Position numbers and translations under genes: made by a program. DNA of 64,000 nt, from positions 3,250,501-3,314,500 of the forward strand of contig NZ_CP106869.1 of the NCBI RefSeq assembly GCF_025665335.1, read 5' to 3'. The DNA is from Xanthomonas sp. AM6. GTDB taxonomy: Bacteria; Pseudomonadota; Gammaproteobacteria; Xanthomonadales; Xanthomonadaceae. Below the pieces are notes generated by a model. It did not search any database and was not told the origin of the DNA. It saw only the letters and a list, made by a program, of their open reading frames with translations. Below, in pieces: positions 35,337 to 42,853 of this stretch; the first letter of the stretch is position 1, and each line of letters opens with the position of its first letter.

Positions 35337-37400
35337 ATGCTCTCAGGCTTCGATGGGCTCCGATTCAGTCACTGGCAAGCGGACATCCGCGACGACGGCG
35401 TCGTCGTGCTCAGCCTCGACCGCCAGGACGCGCCCGTCAACGCGCTGTCGCAGGACGTGCTGCTGGAGCTGGGCGACCTGCTCGAGCGCATCGCCATCGA
35501 CCCGCCCAAGGGCGTGGTGATCCGCTCGGCCAAGGCCAACGGCTTCATCGCCGGCGCGGACCTGAAGGAATTCCAGGAATTCGACCGCCGCGGCACCGTC
35601 AACGACGCGATCCGCCGCGGCCAGGCCACCTTCCAGAAGCTGGCCGAACTGCCCTGCCCGACCGTGGCCGCGATCCACGGCTTCTGCATGGGCGGCGGCA
35701 CCGAGATCGCGCTGGCCTGCCGCTACCGGGTCGCCTCCAGCGACGGCTCCACCCGCATCGGCCTGCCCGAGACCAAGCTCGGCATCTTCCCCGGCTGGGG
35801 CGGCAGCGCGCGGTTGCCGCGGCTGGTCGGCGCGCCGGCGGCGATGGACCTGATGCTGACCGGGCGCACCGTGTCGGCGTCGGCGGCGCGGGCCATGGGG
35901 CTGGTCGACAAGGTCGCCGCGCCGGCGGTGCTGGTCGATGCCGCGGTGGCGCTGGCCCTGACCGGCAGCGCGCGCCCGTTCAAGCAGCGCGCCACCGCCT
36001 GGGCCACCAACACCTGGCCGGCGCGCAAGCTGCTGGCGCCGCAGATGCGCAAGCAGGTGGCGCGCAGGGCGCGCAAGGAACACTACCCGGCGCCGTACGC
36101 GCTGATCGGCGTGTGGGAGCGCAGCGGCGGCGGCGGCATCCAGGCGCGGCTGGACGCCGAGCGCAAGGCGGTGGTCAAGCTGGCGAGCACGCCGACCGCG
36201 CGCAACCTGATCCGCATCTTCTTCCTCACCGAGCGGCTCAAGGCGCTGGGCGGGAAGGACCACGGCATCCGCCACGTGCACGTGGTCGGCGCCGGGGTGA
36301 TGGGCGGCGACATCGCCGCCTGGTCGGCCTACAAGGGCTTCGAGGTGACCCTGCAGGACCGCGAGCAGCGCTTCATCGACGGCGCGCTGGGCCGCGCCGG
36401 CGAACTGTTCGCCAAGCGGGTCAAGGACGAGGGCAAGCGCCCGGCGGTGGCGGCGCGGCTGAAGGGCGACCTGGCTGGCGACGGCGTGCCGCTGGCGGAC
36501 CTGGTGATCGAGGCGATCATCGAGAACCCGCAGGCCAAGCGCGAACTGTACGAATCGCTGGAGCCGCGGATGCAGCCCGATGCGCTGCTCAGCACCAACA
36601 CCTCCTCGATCCCGCTGACCGAGCTGCGCGAGCACATCCAGCGCCCGGCGCAGTTCGCCGGCCTGCACTACTTCAATCCGGTGGCGCAGATGCCGCTGGT
36701 GGAGATCGTCTGCCACGACGGCCTGGCGCTGGACAACCAGAAGCGGCTGGCGGCGTTCTGCAAGGCGATCGACAAGCTGCCGGTGCCGGTCGCCGGCACG
36801 CCGGGCTTCCTGGTCAACCGCGTGCTGTTCCCGTACCTGCTGGAAGCGGCCACCGCCTATGCCGAGGGCATTCCCGGCCCGGTACTCGACAAGGCCGCGG
36901 TGAAGTTCGGCATGCCGATGGGGCCGATCGAATTGATCGACACGGTGGGCCTGGACGTGGCCGCCGGGGTCGGCGCGGAACTGGCGCCGTTCCTGGGCCT
37001 GCCGATTCCCGCGGCGCTGCAGACCGTGGAACCGGGCAAGCGCGGCAAGAAGGACGGCCAGGGCCTGTACGCGTGGGAGAACGGACGCGCGAAGAAGCCG
37101 GAAGTGGCCAAGGACTACCAGGCGCCGGCCGATCTGGAAGACCGTCTGATCCTGCCGCTGCTCAACGAGGCGGTGGCCTGCCTGCACGAGGGCGTGGTCG
37201 CCGATGCCGACCTGCTCGATGCCGGGGTGATCTTCGGCACCGGCTTCGCCCCGTTCCGCGGCGGTCCGATCCAGTACATCCGCACGGCCGGCGCCGATGC
37301 GCTGCTGGAGCGGCTGCGCGCACTGCAGGCGCGCTACGGCGAGCGCTTCGCGCCGCGCCCGGGCTGGGAATCGCCGGCGCTGCGCGAACCGGCGGCCTGA
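35337..37400 (+). CDS. Fatty-acid oxidation multifunctional enzyme (enoyl-CoA hydratase / 3-hydroxyacyl-CoA dehydrogenase, FadB/FadJ-like)
   Basis: A 687-residue two-enzyme protein of beta-oxidation. The N-terminal crotonase domain has the oxyanion and acid residues in FCMGGGTEIALACRY (Glu123) and IGLPETKLGIFPGWGG (Glu145). The dehydrogenase part begins HVVGAGVMGGDIAAWSAYKGFEV and carries NTSSIPLTEL and GLHYFNPVAQMPLVEIV. It hydrates trans-2-enoyl-CoA and oxidises the 3-hydroxyacyl-CoA with NAD. The start is uncertain: ATG at 35337, 35325 or 35295, none with a strong ribosome-binding site. The partner thiolase is not adjacent. Confidence 0.9.
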   Translation: MLSGFDGLRFSHWQADIRDDGVVVLSLDRQDAPVNALSQDVLLELGDLLERIAIDPPKGVVIRSAKANGFIAGADLKEFQEFDRRGTVNDAIRRGQATFQKLAELPCPTVAAIHGFCMGGGTEIALACRYRVASSDGSTRIGLPETKLGIFPGWGGSARLPRLVGAPAAMDLMLTGRTVSASAARAMGLVDKVAAPAVLVDAAVALALTGSARPFKQRATAWATNTWPARKLLAPQMRKQVARRARKEHYPAPYALIGVWERSGGGGIQARLDAERKAVVKLASTPTARNLIRIFFLTERLKALGGKDHGIRHVHVVGAGVMGGDIAAWSAYKGFEVTLQDREQRFIDGALGRAGELFAKRVKDEGKRPAVAARLKGDLAGDGVPLADLVIEAIIENPQAKRELYESLEPRMQPDALLSTNTSSIPLTELREHIQRPAQFAGLHYFNPVAQMPLVEIVCHDGLALDNQKRLAAFCKAIDKLPVPVAGTPGFLVNRVLFPYLLEAATAYAEGIPGPVLDKAAVKFGMPMGPIELIDTVGLDVAAGVGAELAPFLGLPIPAALQTVEPGKRGKKDGQGLYAWENGRAKKPEVAKDYQAPADLEDRLILPLLNEAVACLHEGVVADADLLDAGVIFGTGFAPFRGGPIQYIRTAGADALLERLRALQARYGERFAPRPGWESPALREPAA

Positions 37401-37439
37401 AGCCGGTCGGGTCGCCCGCACATTCGTCCTGTGCGCACC

Positions 37440-37524
37440 TGTAGGAGCGGCTTCAGCCGCGACAGCGGTTTTCCGACGCCGGAATCCGATCGGCTCCGGC
37501 GTCGCGGCTGAAGCCACTCCTGCA
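37440..37524. repeat. Inverted REP pair between convergent genes
   Basis: TGTAGGAGCGGCTTCAGCCG at 37440 faces GTCGCGGCTGAAGCCACTCC at 37501-37520, separated by about 37 bases. It sits between the convergent beta-oxidation and CDF genes. Confidence 0.85.
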
Positions 37525-37573
37525 AGAGCCGCGTCTGCAGCCCCGATACGGGACGCGCGCCACACGCTTTGGC

Positions 37574-38578
37574 TTATGGATGCGAATGCCCGTGCGCGCC
37601 ATGCGCATGGCGGTGCCGATGCCCATGGCCGTCGGGATGGTCGTGATCGTGCTGCGCATGATCGGCGTGCGCCCCCGCGCGCGCCGGCGTGCCGCACGGT
37701 TGCGCGCCGCAATGCCCGGCTTCCATCTGCAGGGTGACGTGGTCGATGTCGAAGCGTGCGTGCAGGCCGTCGCACAGCGTCGCGCGCAACGCATCTGCAT
37801 CGATGCCGTCGGCGACCACCACGTGCGCGGTCATCGCCGGCGTGCTCGAGGCCAGCGCCCACACGTGCAGGTCGTGCACGTCCTCCACGCCGGGGACGCC
37901 GCGCAGGTAGCCGCGCACCGCGGCCATGTCCACGCCCTTGGGCACGCCTTCGAGCAGCACGTTGACCGCCTCGCGCAGCAGCACCCAGGTGCGCGGCAGC
38001 ACCCACAGGCCGATCAGCACCGCCAGGATCGGGTCGATCACCTTCCAGCCGGTGAGGCGGATCGCCAGCGCGCCGGCGATCACCGCCACCGAGCCGAGCA
38101 TGTCGCTCCACACTTCCAGGTAGGCGCCCTTCATGTTCAGGCTCTCGCCGCTGCCGGCCTTGAGCAGGCGCATCGAGGCCAGGTTGATCAGCAGGCCGAA
38201 CGCGGCGATGCCGAGCATGCCGACCGTGGCCACTTCCTGCGGCTGGCGGAAACGCTGCACCGCCTCCCACAGGATGTAGGCGGCGACCACGAACAGCATG
38301 CCGCCGTTGAACAGCGCGCCCAGCGCTTCCAGCCGCGCGTAGCCGTAGGTGCGCTTGGCATCGGGCGGGCGCCGGCTCAGCCGCACCGCGATCAGCGCGA
38401 TCATCAGCGCCAGGGTGTCGGTGGCCATGTGCGCAGCGTCGGACAGCAGCGCCAGGCTGTTGGTCAGGAACGCGCCGGCGATCTCCACCAGCAGGAACGT
38501 GGCGGTCAGCCCCAGCGCCCACCACAACGGCTTCTCGTGGCGGATTTCGGTCGGGGCGTGGCTGTGGTCGTGTCCCAT
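37574..38578 (-). CDS. Cation diffusion facilitator (CzcD/ZitB-like metal exporter)
   Basis: A 334-residue CDF antiporter that moves Zn or similar divalent metals out of the cytoplasm. Six membrane helices include LLSDAAHMATDTLAL (metal-site HxxxD) and YLEVWSDMLGSVAVIAGAL (second site). The cytoplasmic C-terminal domain has DVHDLHVWALASSTPAMTAHVVV. The N-terminus (GHDHSH) and the last ~45 residues (HDHDHPDGHGHRHRHAHG) are very His-rich, suggesting metal buffering. No metal regulator is adjacent. Confidence 0.92.
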   Translation of the reverse strand: MGHDHSHAPTEIRHEKPLWWALGLTATFLLVEIAGAFLTNSLALLSDAAHMATDTLALMIALIAVRLSRRPPDAKRTYGYARLEALGALFNGGMLFVVAAYILWEAVQRFRQPQEVATVGMLGIAAFGLLINLASMRLLKAGSGESLNMKGAYLEVWSDMLGSVAVIAGALAIRLTGWKVIDPILAVLIGLWVLPRTWVLLREAVNVLLEGVPKGVDMAAVRGYLRGVPGVEDVHDLHVWALASSTPAMTAHVVVADGIDADALRATLCDGLHARFDIDHVTLQMEAGHCGAQPCGTPARAGAHADHAQHDHDHPDGHGHRHRHAHGAHGHSHP

Positions 38579-38882
38579 GGAGGGCCTGGCGGGGCATGCG
38601 TAAGAGGTCCCGCCACCTTAGAACGGGGCCGCCGCGGAGACTATTACACCGCTGCCGGTCGCGAGTGCCGGGACGGCGCCGCGCAGATGCGGCCGTCGCA
38701 TGCGCGATCGAAACCCGACGCGGCGTTGTGGCGCGATGCGACGTGCCGGTCCGGCAGCGGCGCATCCCGCACCCGGCGCGCGTCCTCGCGATTGCCGAGG
38801 CCGCGGCACGCCACTGCGCGCGTTCCCGGAAAGTCCCGTCCGCGATGCCGACGAACCGCACGCCGGCATGCATGGGCTCGCG
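38579..38882. other. Gene-free spacer upstream of the CDF gene
   Basis: About 300 bases with no credible gene. No REP or heptamer element is evident. It must hold the CDF promoter and the end of the YeiH transcript, but I find no clear signal. Confidence 0.55.
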
Positions 38883-39890
38883 TCACGGCAGCCACCACAC
38901 CAGCAGCGCGCTGATGCCGGCCAGCGCCAGCAGCGACAGCGTGCCCGCGGCCAGCACGCGGCCGCCGGAGGCCAGCACCGAGCGCAGGTTCACCGACAGC
39001 CCCAGCGCCGCCATCGCGACCAGGGTCAGCCACGCGGACGCCTGCTGCGCCGCGGCCGCCAGCGCTGGCGGCAACAGGCCCGCCGAGCGCAGCAGCATCA
39101 TGCCGACGAAGCCCAGCACGAACCACGGCAGCGCGCGGTGCCACGGCAACCGCGCCGCGCCCGGCCGTCCGGCGCGCAGGCCGAGCAGCAGCATCACCGG
39201 CCCCAGCATCAACACCCGCATCAGCTTGACCAGCGCGCCGACCTGCGCGCTGACTGCGCCCACCGGCAGCGTCGCCGCCAGCACCTGCGGCACCGCATAC
39301 ACGGTCATGCCGGCGAGGATGCCGTAATGGCGCTGGTCCAGGCCGAACAGCGGCACCGCCAGCGGCAGGGCCAACACCACCACGATGCCCAAGGCCGCAG
39401 TGAAGGCGATCGAGGCGGCCACTTCGTCCGAATCGGCCTCGATCACCGGCGCCGCCGCGACGATCGCCGAATTGCCGCAGATCGCATTGCCGCACGCCAC
39501 CAGCGTGGCCAGGCGCGCCGGCAGGCCGAGCAGGCGGCCGATGCCGTAGCCGATGCCGATCGCCAGCAGCACGATCGCCGCGACCAGCCCCAGCAGCAGC
39601 CCGCCGGCCGCGCCGACCGTCCTGATGCTCACCGACGCACCGAGCAGCACGATCGCCACTTCCAGCGGCAGCTTGGCGGCGAACGCGATCCCGGCGTGGG
39701 CGCGCGCCGGCAACCGCACCGCCGTGCGCAGCAAGGTGCCGAGCACGATCGCCAGCACCAGCGCATCGAGCCATGGACGACCCAGCCAGCGCAGTTGCAC
39801 CCGCTCCACCAGCATGGCCAGCGCCGCGACCGCCGTGGCCAACAGCGCGCCAGGCCACAGCGCCGTTCCGTTTCCTATCGCCCTGCCCAT
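38883..39890 (-). CDS. yeiH: YeiH-family putative sulfate exporter (UPF0324)
   Basis: A 335-residue membrane protein with about ten hydrophobic helices. Family features include ACGNAICGNSAIVAAAPVI and MTVYAVPQVLAATLPVG. In related bacteria these proteins are linked to export of sulfite/taurine-derived sulfur compounds; transport has seldom been shown directly. The ATG at 39890 gives a normal N-terminus; an upstream ATG near 39941 is possible. It is divergent from a LysR gene, the same arrangement as yeiH-yeiE in enterobacteria, which suggests direct control. Confidence 0.85.
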   Translation of the reverse strand: MGRAIGNGTALWPGALLATAVAALAMLVERVQLRWLGRPWLDALVLAIVLGTLLRTAVRLPARAHAGIAFAAKLPLEVAIVLLGASVSIRTVGAAGGLLLGLVAAIVLLAIGIGYGIGRLLGLPARLATLVACGNAICGNSAIVAAAPVIEADSDEVAASIAFTAALGIVVVLALPLAVPLFGLDQRHYGILAGMTVYAVPQVLAATLPVGAVSAQVGALVKLMRVLMLGPVMLLLGLRAGRPGAARLPWHRALPWFVLGFVGMMLLRSAGLLPPALAAAAQQASAWLTLVAMAALGLSVNLRSVLASGGRVLAAGTLSLLALAGISALLVWWLP

Positions 39891-39965
39891 TGCCGCCACC
39901 GTGTCGAAGTGGCCGCAGGATGCGCCGGGCGATCCTGTCATTCCATCGCATAATGGTGGATAGTT

Positions 39966-39984
39966 CGTTCGGCTCAACCGAACG
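39966..39984. promoter_or_regulatory. Palindromic operator candidate for the LysR regulator
   Basis: CGTTCGG-CTCAA-CCGAACG is a perfect inverted repeat with 7-base arms in the ~100-base gap between the divergent yeiH and lysR starts, 10 bases before the LysR GTG. The T-N11-A geometry of LysR boxes is approximated. This position fits autoregulation and control of yeiH. Confidence 0.6.
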
Positions 39985-39993
39985 GTCTTTCCC

Positions 39994-40893
39994 GTGACCC
40001 TGGAACAACTCGCGCTGTTCGTCGCCGTCGCCGAACGCCAGCACCTGACCCTGGGCGCGCAGGCCGCGCACCGCACGCCGTCGGCGGCCAGCGCCGCGAT
40101 CAAGGCGTTGGAAACCCGGTACGGCGTGGCTCTGTTCCACCGCGTGGGCCGCGGCATCGAACTGACCGCCGCCGGCGCCGCGTTCGCCGACGAGGCGCGG
40201 GCGATCCTGGCGCGCGCCCATGCCGCCGAACTGGCCCTGAGCGAATGGCGCGGCGTGCTGCGCGGCACGCTGGAGCTGCATGCCAGCCAGACCGTGGCCA
40301 GCTATTGGCTGCCGGCGCGGCTGATGGCCTTCCATGCGCGCTACGCGCAGATCGAGATCCGCCTCAGCGTCGGCAACACCGAAAGCGTGACGCGCGCGGT
40401 CGCCGAGGGCCGCGCGGAACTGGGCTTCGTCGAGGGCGGCGTGCGCGACCCGGCGCTGGCGCTGACCGCGCTGGCCCAGGACCGGCTGGTGGTGGTCGCC
40501 GCGCCCAGCCATCGCCTGGCCGGGCGCCGCCGGATCGCGCTGCCGGCGCTGGCGGCGTCCAGTTCGTGGATCATGCGCGAGCCCGGCTCCGGCACCCGCT
40601 CGGAGTTCGAAGCCGCGCTGCGCGCGGCGCGGGTCGCGCCGGACGCGCTGAGCGTCGCGCTGACATTGCCGTCGAACGAAGCGGTGCTGTCGGCGGTGCT
40701 GTCCGGGCACAGCGTGGCGGCGGTCTCGCAACTGGCGGCCGCGCCATGGCTGGAAAGCGGGCGCCTGCAGCGCGTGGGCGCGGCGCTGGGCACGCGCACC
40801 TTCCATGCCGTGCGCCACCGCGAGCGCGCGCTCGGCGCCGCCGCGGCGGCGCTGCTGGCCATCGATCGCGACGCGGCCGCGGCGATCGGCTGA
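39994..40893 (+). CDS. LysR-family regulator (YeiE/CysB-like position)
   Basis: A 299-residue LysR transcription factor. The N-terminal winged helix reads LEQLALFVAVAERQHLTLGAQAAHRTPSAASAAIKALETRYGVALFHRVGRG in outline. A two-lobed effector domain follows (residues about 90-295). It has a GTG start at 39994. Its target is probably the divergent yeiH-like gene, through the palindrome at 39966. The effector is unknown; by analogy with YeiE it may be a sulfur compound such as sulfite. Confidence 0.9.
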   Translation: MTLEQLALFVAVAERQHLTLGAQAAHRTPSAASAAIKALETRYGVALFHRVGRGIELTAAGAAFADEARAILARAHAAELALSEWRGVLRGTLELHASQTVASYWLPARLMAFHARYAQIEIRLSVGNTESVTRAVAEGRAELGFVEGGVRDPALALTALAQDRLVVVAAPSHRLAGRRRIALPALAASSSWIMREPGSGTRSEFEAALRAARVAPDALSVALTLPSNEAVLSAVLSGHSVAAVSQLAAAPWLESGRLQRVGAALGTRTFHAVRHRERALGAAAAALLAIDRDAAAAIG

Positions 40894-41248
40894 CCAGGCG
40901 CGGCCGCTGTGGCGGATGACGCCTCCGTGGGCTTCCTGCCCTGGATCGACATTGCCCCACGCCATGTCGTTTTACGGCGCGTGCGTATGCCGATCTGCCT
41001 GGTGCGCTGCTGCACCTAGAAGCCCGCCGTTCAGCGCACGCTTCTGCATCGCACCAGCCCCCATTTGCACGCCAATGCGGCGGCGCCATCCACTGCAGCG
41101 GCACGGGGGAAGCTACCGATATCTTTCAGCAGCAAGCTTCCCTTGAACGCCGCCGACGCGCATCGTTCCGGCCTAGCGATGCGAGCGATCGCCGGCTGCG
41201 CACCATGTCCGGGCTGAAGCCCTCTACAGTGTTTGCGTGAGGGGCATC
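40894..41248. other. Gene-free convergent spacer with a decayed REP half
   Basis: About 355 bases between the LysR and phoD genes. The only recognisable element is a degenerate REP at 41207-41229 (GTCCGGGCTGAAGCCCTCTA). Open frames across it are shadows. Confidence 0.6.
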
Positions 41249-42844
41249 TCAGGCCTCCTGCAACCCCGGCCTGCCGTGCTCGACGGCATAGCGCTTCCAG
41301 CTCTGCAGGGTGCCGTTCGGCCGCATCACCTGGTCCAGCGTCTTCATGTCGCCGATCCACGCGTCGCGGGTCACGTCGCACAGCACATAGCCGCGTTTGT
41401 CGGTGGTGGCCTTCAGGTGCGGGCTGTGCCGCAGCGTGCCTTCGGCCAGTGCGTCCACGCCCAGGCCGTCGGAACCGGAACTGATCGAGGTGGCGAGGAA
41501 TTCGCTTGAGACGATCCCGGAATCGGCGTTGTCCTGCACCAGGTCGCTGGCGTAATGGCGGTGCGCGTCGCCGCAGGTGGTGACCACGTTGCCGAAGCCG
41601 ACCCGCTGGATATGGTCGAGCAGGCGCCGGCGGCTGGCCAGGTAGCCGGACCACTGGTCGTCGGAGGACACCACCGCGCCGTTCTTCTCCTCCGCGTAGT
41701 TGCCCAGCGACACCTGGTGGGCGATGGCGTGCCAGCGCGGGGCCGCGTCGGCCAGCCCGTCGAACAGCCACCGTTCCTGCTTGGCGCCGACGATGCTGCG
41801 CGCCGGCGACGCCACCTGCGCGCGCTGCGCCATGTCGACCTGCTTGCTGCGGTACTGGCGGGTGTCGAGCAGGTGCAGGTCCATCAGGCTGCCGTAGCGC
41901 GCGCGCCGGTAGAGCTGCAGGTGCCCGTCGCGCGGGAACGAGGAGCGCCGCAGCGGCATGTTCTCGTAGTAGGCCTGGAACGCCTGCGCGCGCCGCAGCA
42001 GGAACACTTCGCTGGGCGTGCCGTCCTGGTCTTCGGCGCCGGCCCAGTTGTTGTCCACTTCGTGGTCGTCGAAGGTCACGAACCACGGTGCCGCCGCGTG
42101 CGCGGCCTGCAGGTCGGGATCGCTCTTGTATTGCGCGTAGCGGCGCCGGTAGTCGTCCAGCGTGTAGATCTCCGGGCCGACGTGGTTGCGCAGGTTGGTG
42201 AACGGGCGTCCGTTCATCTTGCGCACGCCCGGCTTGGTTTCGCCCTCGTAGATGTAGTCGCCGTAGTGGAAGACGAAGTCCAGCGGCTCCTCGGCGATGC
42301 GCCGCCATGCGGTGTAGTGGCCTTCCTCGTAGTGCTGGCAACCGGCGACCGCGAAGCGCACCCGCTCCACCCTGGCGTTCGCCGCGGGCAAGGTGCAGGT
42401 GCGGCCGACCGGGCTGGCGTGGCCGCCGATGTCGAAGCGGTACCAGTACGGCCGGCCCGGGGCCAGCCCGTCCAGTTCGACATGCACCGCATGGCCCAGC
42501 TCCGGATGGGCCAGCGACGTGCCGCGCCGCACCGGCTTGGCGAAGCCCTCGTCGGCGGCCACCTGCCATTGCACCACCATCGGCCGCGCCGGCACGCCGC
42601 CACCGAACACCAGCGGCTCGGTCGCCAGCCGCGTCCACAGCACCACGCCGTCCGGCGACGGATCGCCGGAGGCCACGCCGAGGGCAAACGGCGTGCTCGC
42701 GAAACGCGGCGACGCCAGCAGGTTGCGCGGGCTCAGGGCCTTGGCGTCGGTCTGCGCGGCCAGCACCGAAGCGGTGCCCATCCACGCGCCGAACGCGGAA
42801 AGGCCGGACAGGGCGAGGAAGCGCCTGCGATTGAATGTGGTCAT
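41249..42844 (-). CDS. phoD: PhoD-family alkaline phosphatase / phosphodiesterase
   Basis: A 531-residue secreted metallophosphatase. The Tat signal is NRRRFLALSGLSAFGAWMGTASVLA. The family N-terminal beta-domain (FALGVASGDPSPDGVVLWTRLA) precedes the catalytic domain with FAVAGCQHYEEG, FVFHYGDYIYEG, TFDDHEVDNNW and TTCGDAHRHYASDL, which supply Fe/Ca ligands. It releases phosphate from mono- and diesters outside the cytoplasm. It starts nine bases after the TonB-receptor stop, so it belongs to that operon and links the receptor to phosphorylated substrates. Confidence 0.92.
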   Translation of the reverse strand: MTTFNRRRFLALSGLSAFGAWMGTASVLAAQTDAKALSPRNLLASPRFASTPFALGVASGDPSPDGVVLWTRLATEPLVFGGGVPARPMVVQWQVAADEGFAKPVRRGTSLAHPELGHAVHVELDGLAPGRPYWYRFDIGGHASPVGRTCTLPAANARVERVRFAVAGCQHYEEGHYTAWRRIAEEPLDFVFHYGDYIYEGETKPGVRKMNGRPFTNLRNHVGPEIYTLDDYRRRYAQYKSDPDLQAAHAAAPWFVTFDDHEVDNNWAGAEDQDGTPSEVFLLRRAQAFQAYYENMPLRRSSFPRDGHLQLYRRARYGSLMDLHLLDTRQYRSKQVDMAQRAQVASPARSIVGAKQERWLFDGLADAAPRWHAIAHQVSLGNYAEEKNGAVVSSDDQWSGYLASRRRLLDHIQRVGFGNVVTTCGDAHRHYASDLVQDNADSGIVSSEFLATSISSGSDGLGVDALAEGTLRHSPHLKATTDKRGYVLCDVTRDAWIGDMKTLDQVMRPNGTLQSWKRYAVEHGRPGLQEA

Positions 42845-42853
42845 GGCATCGCC

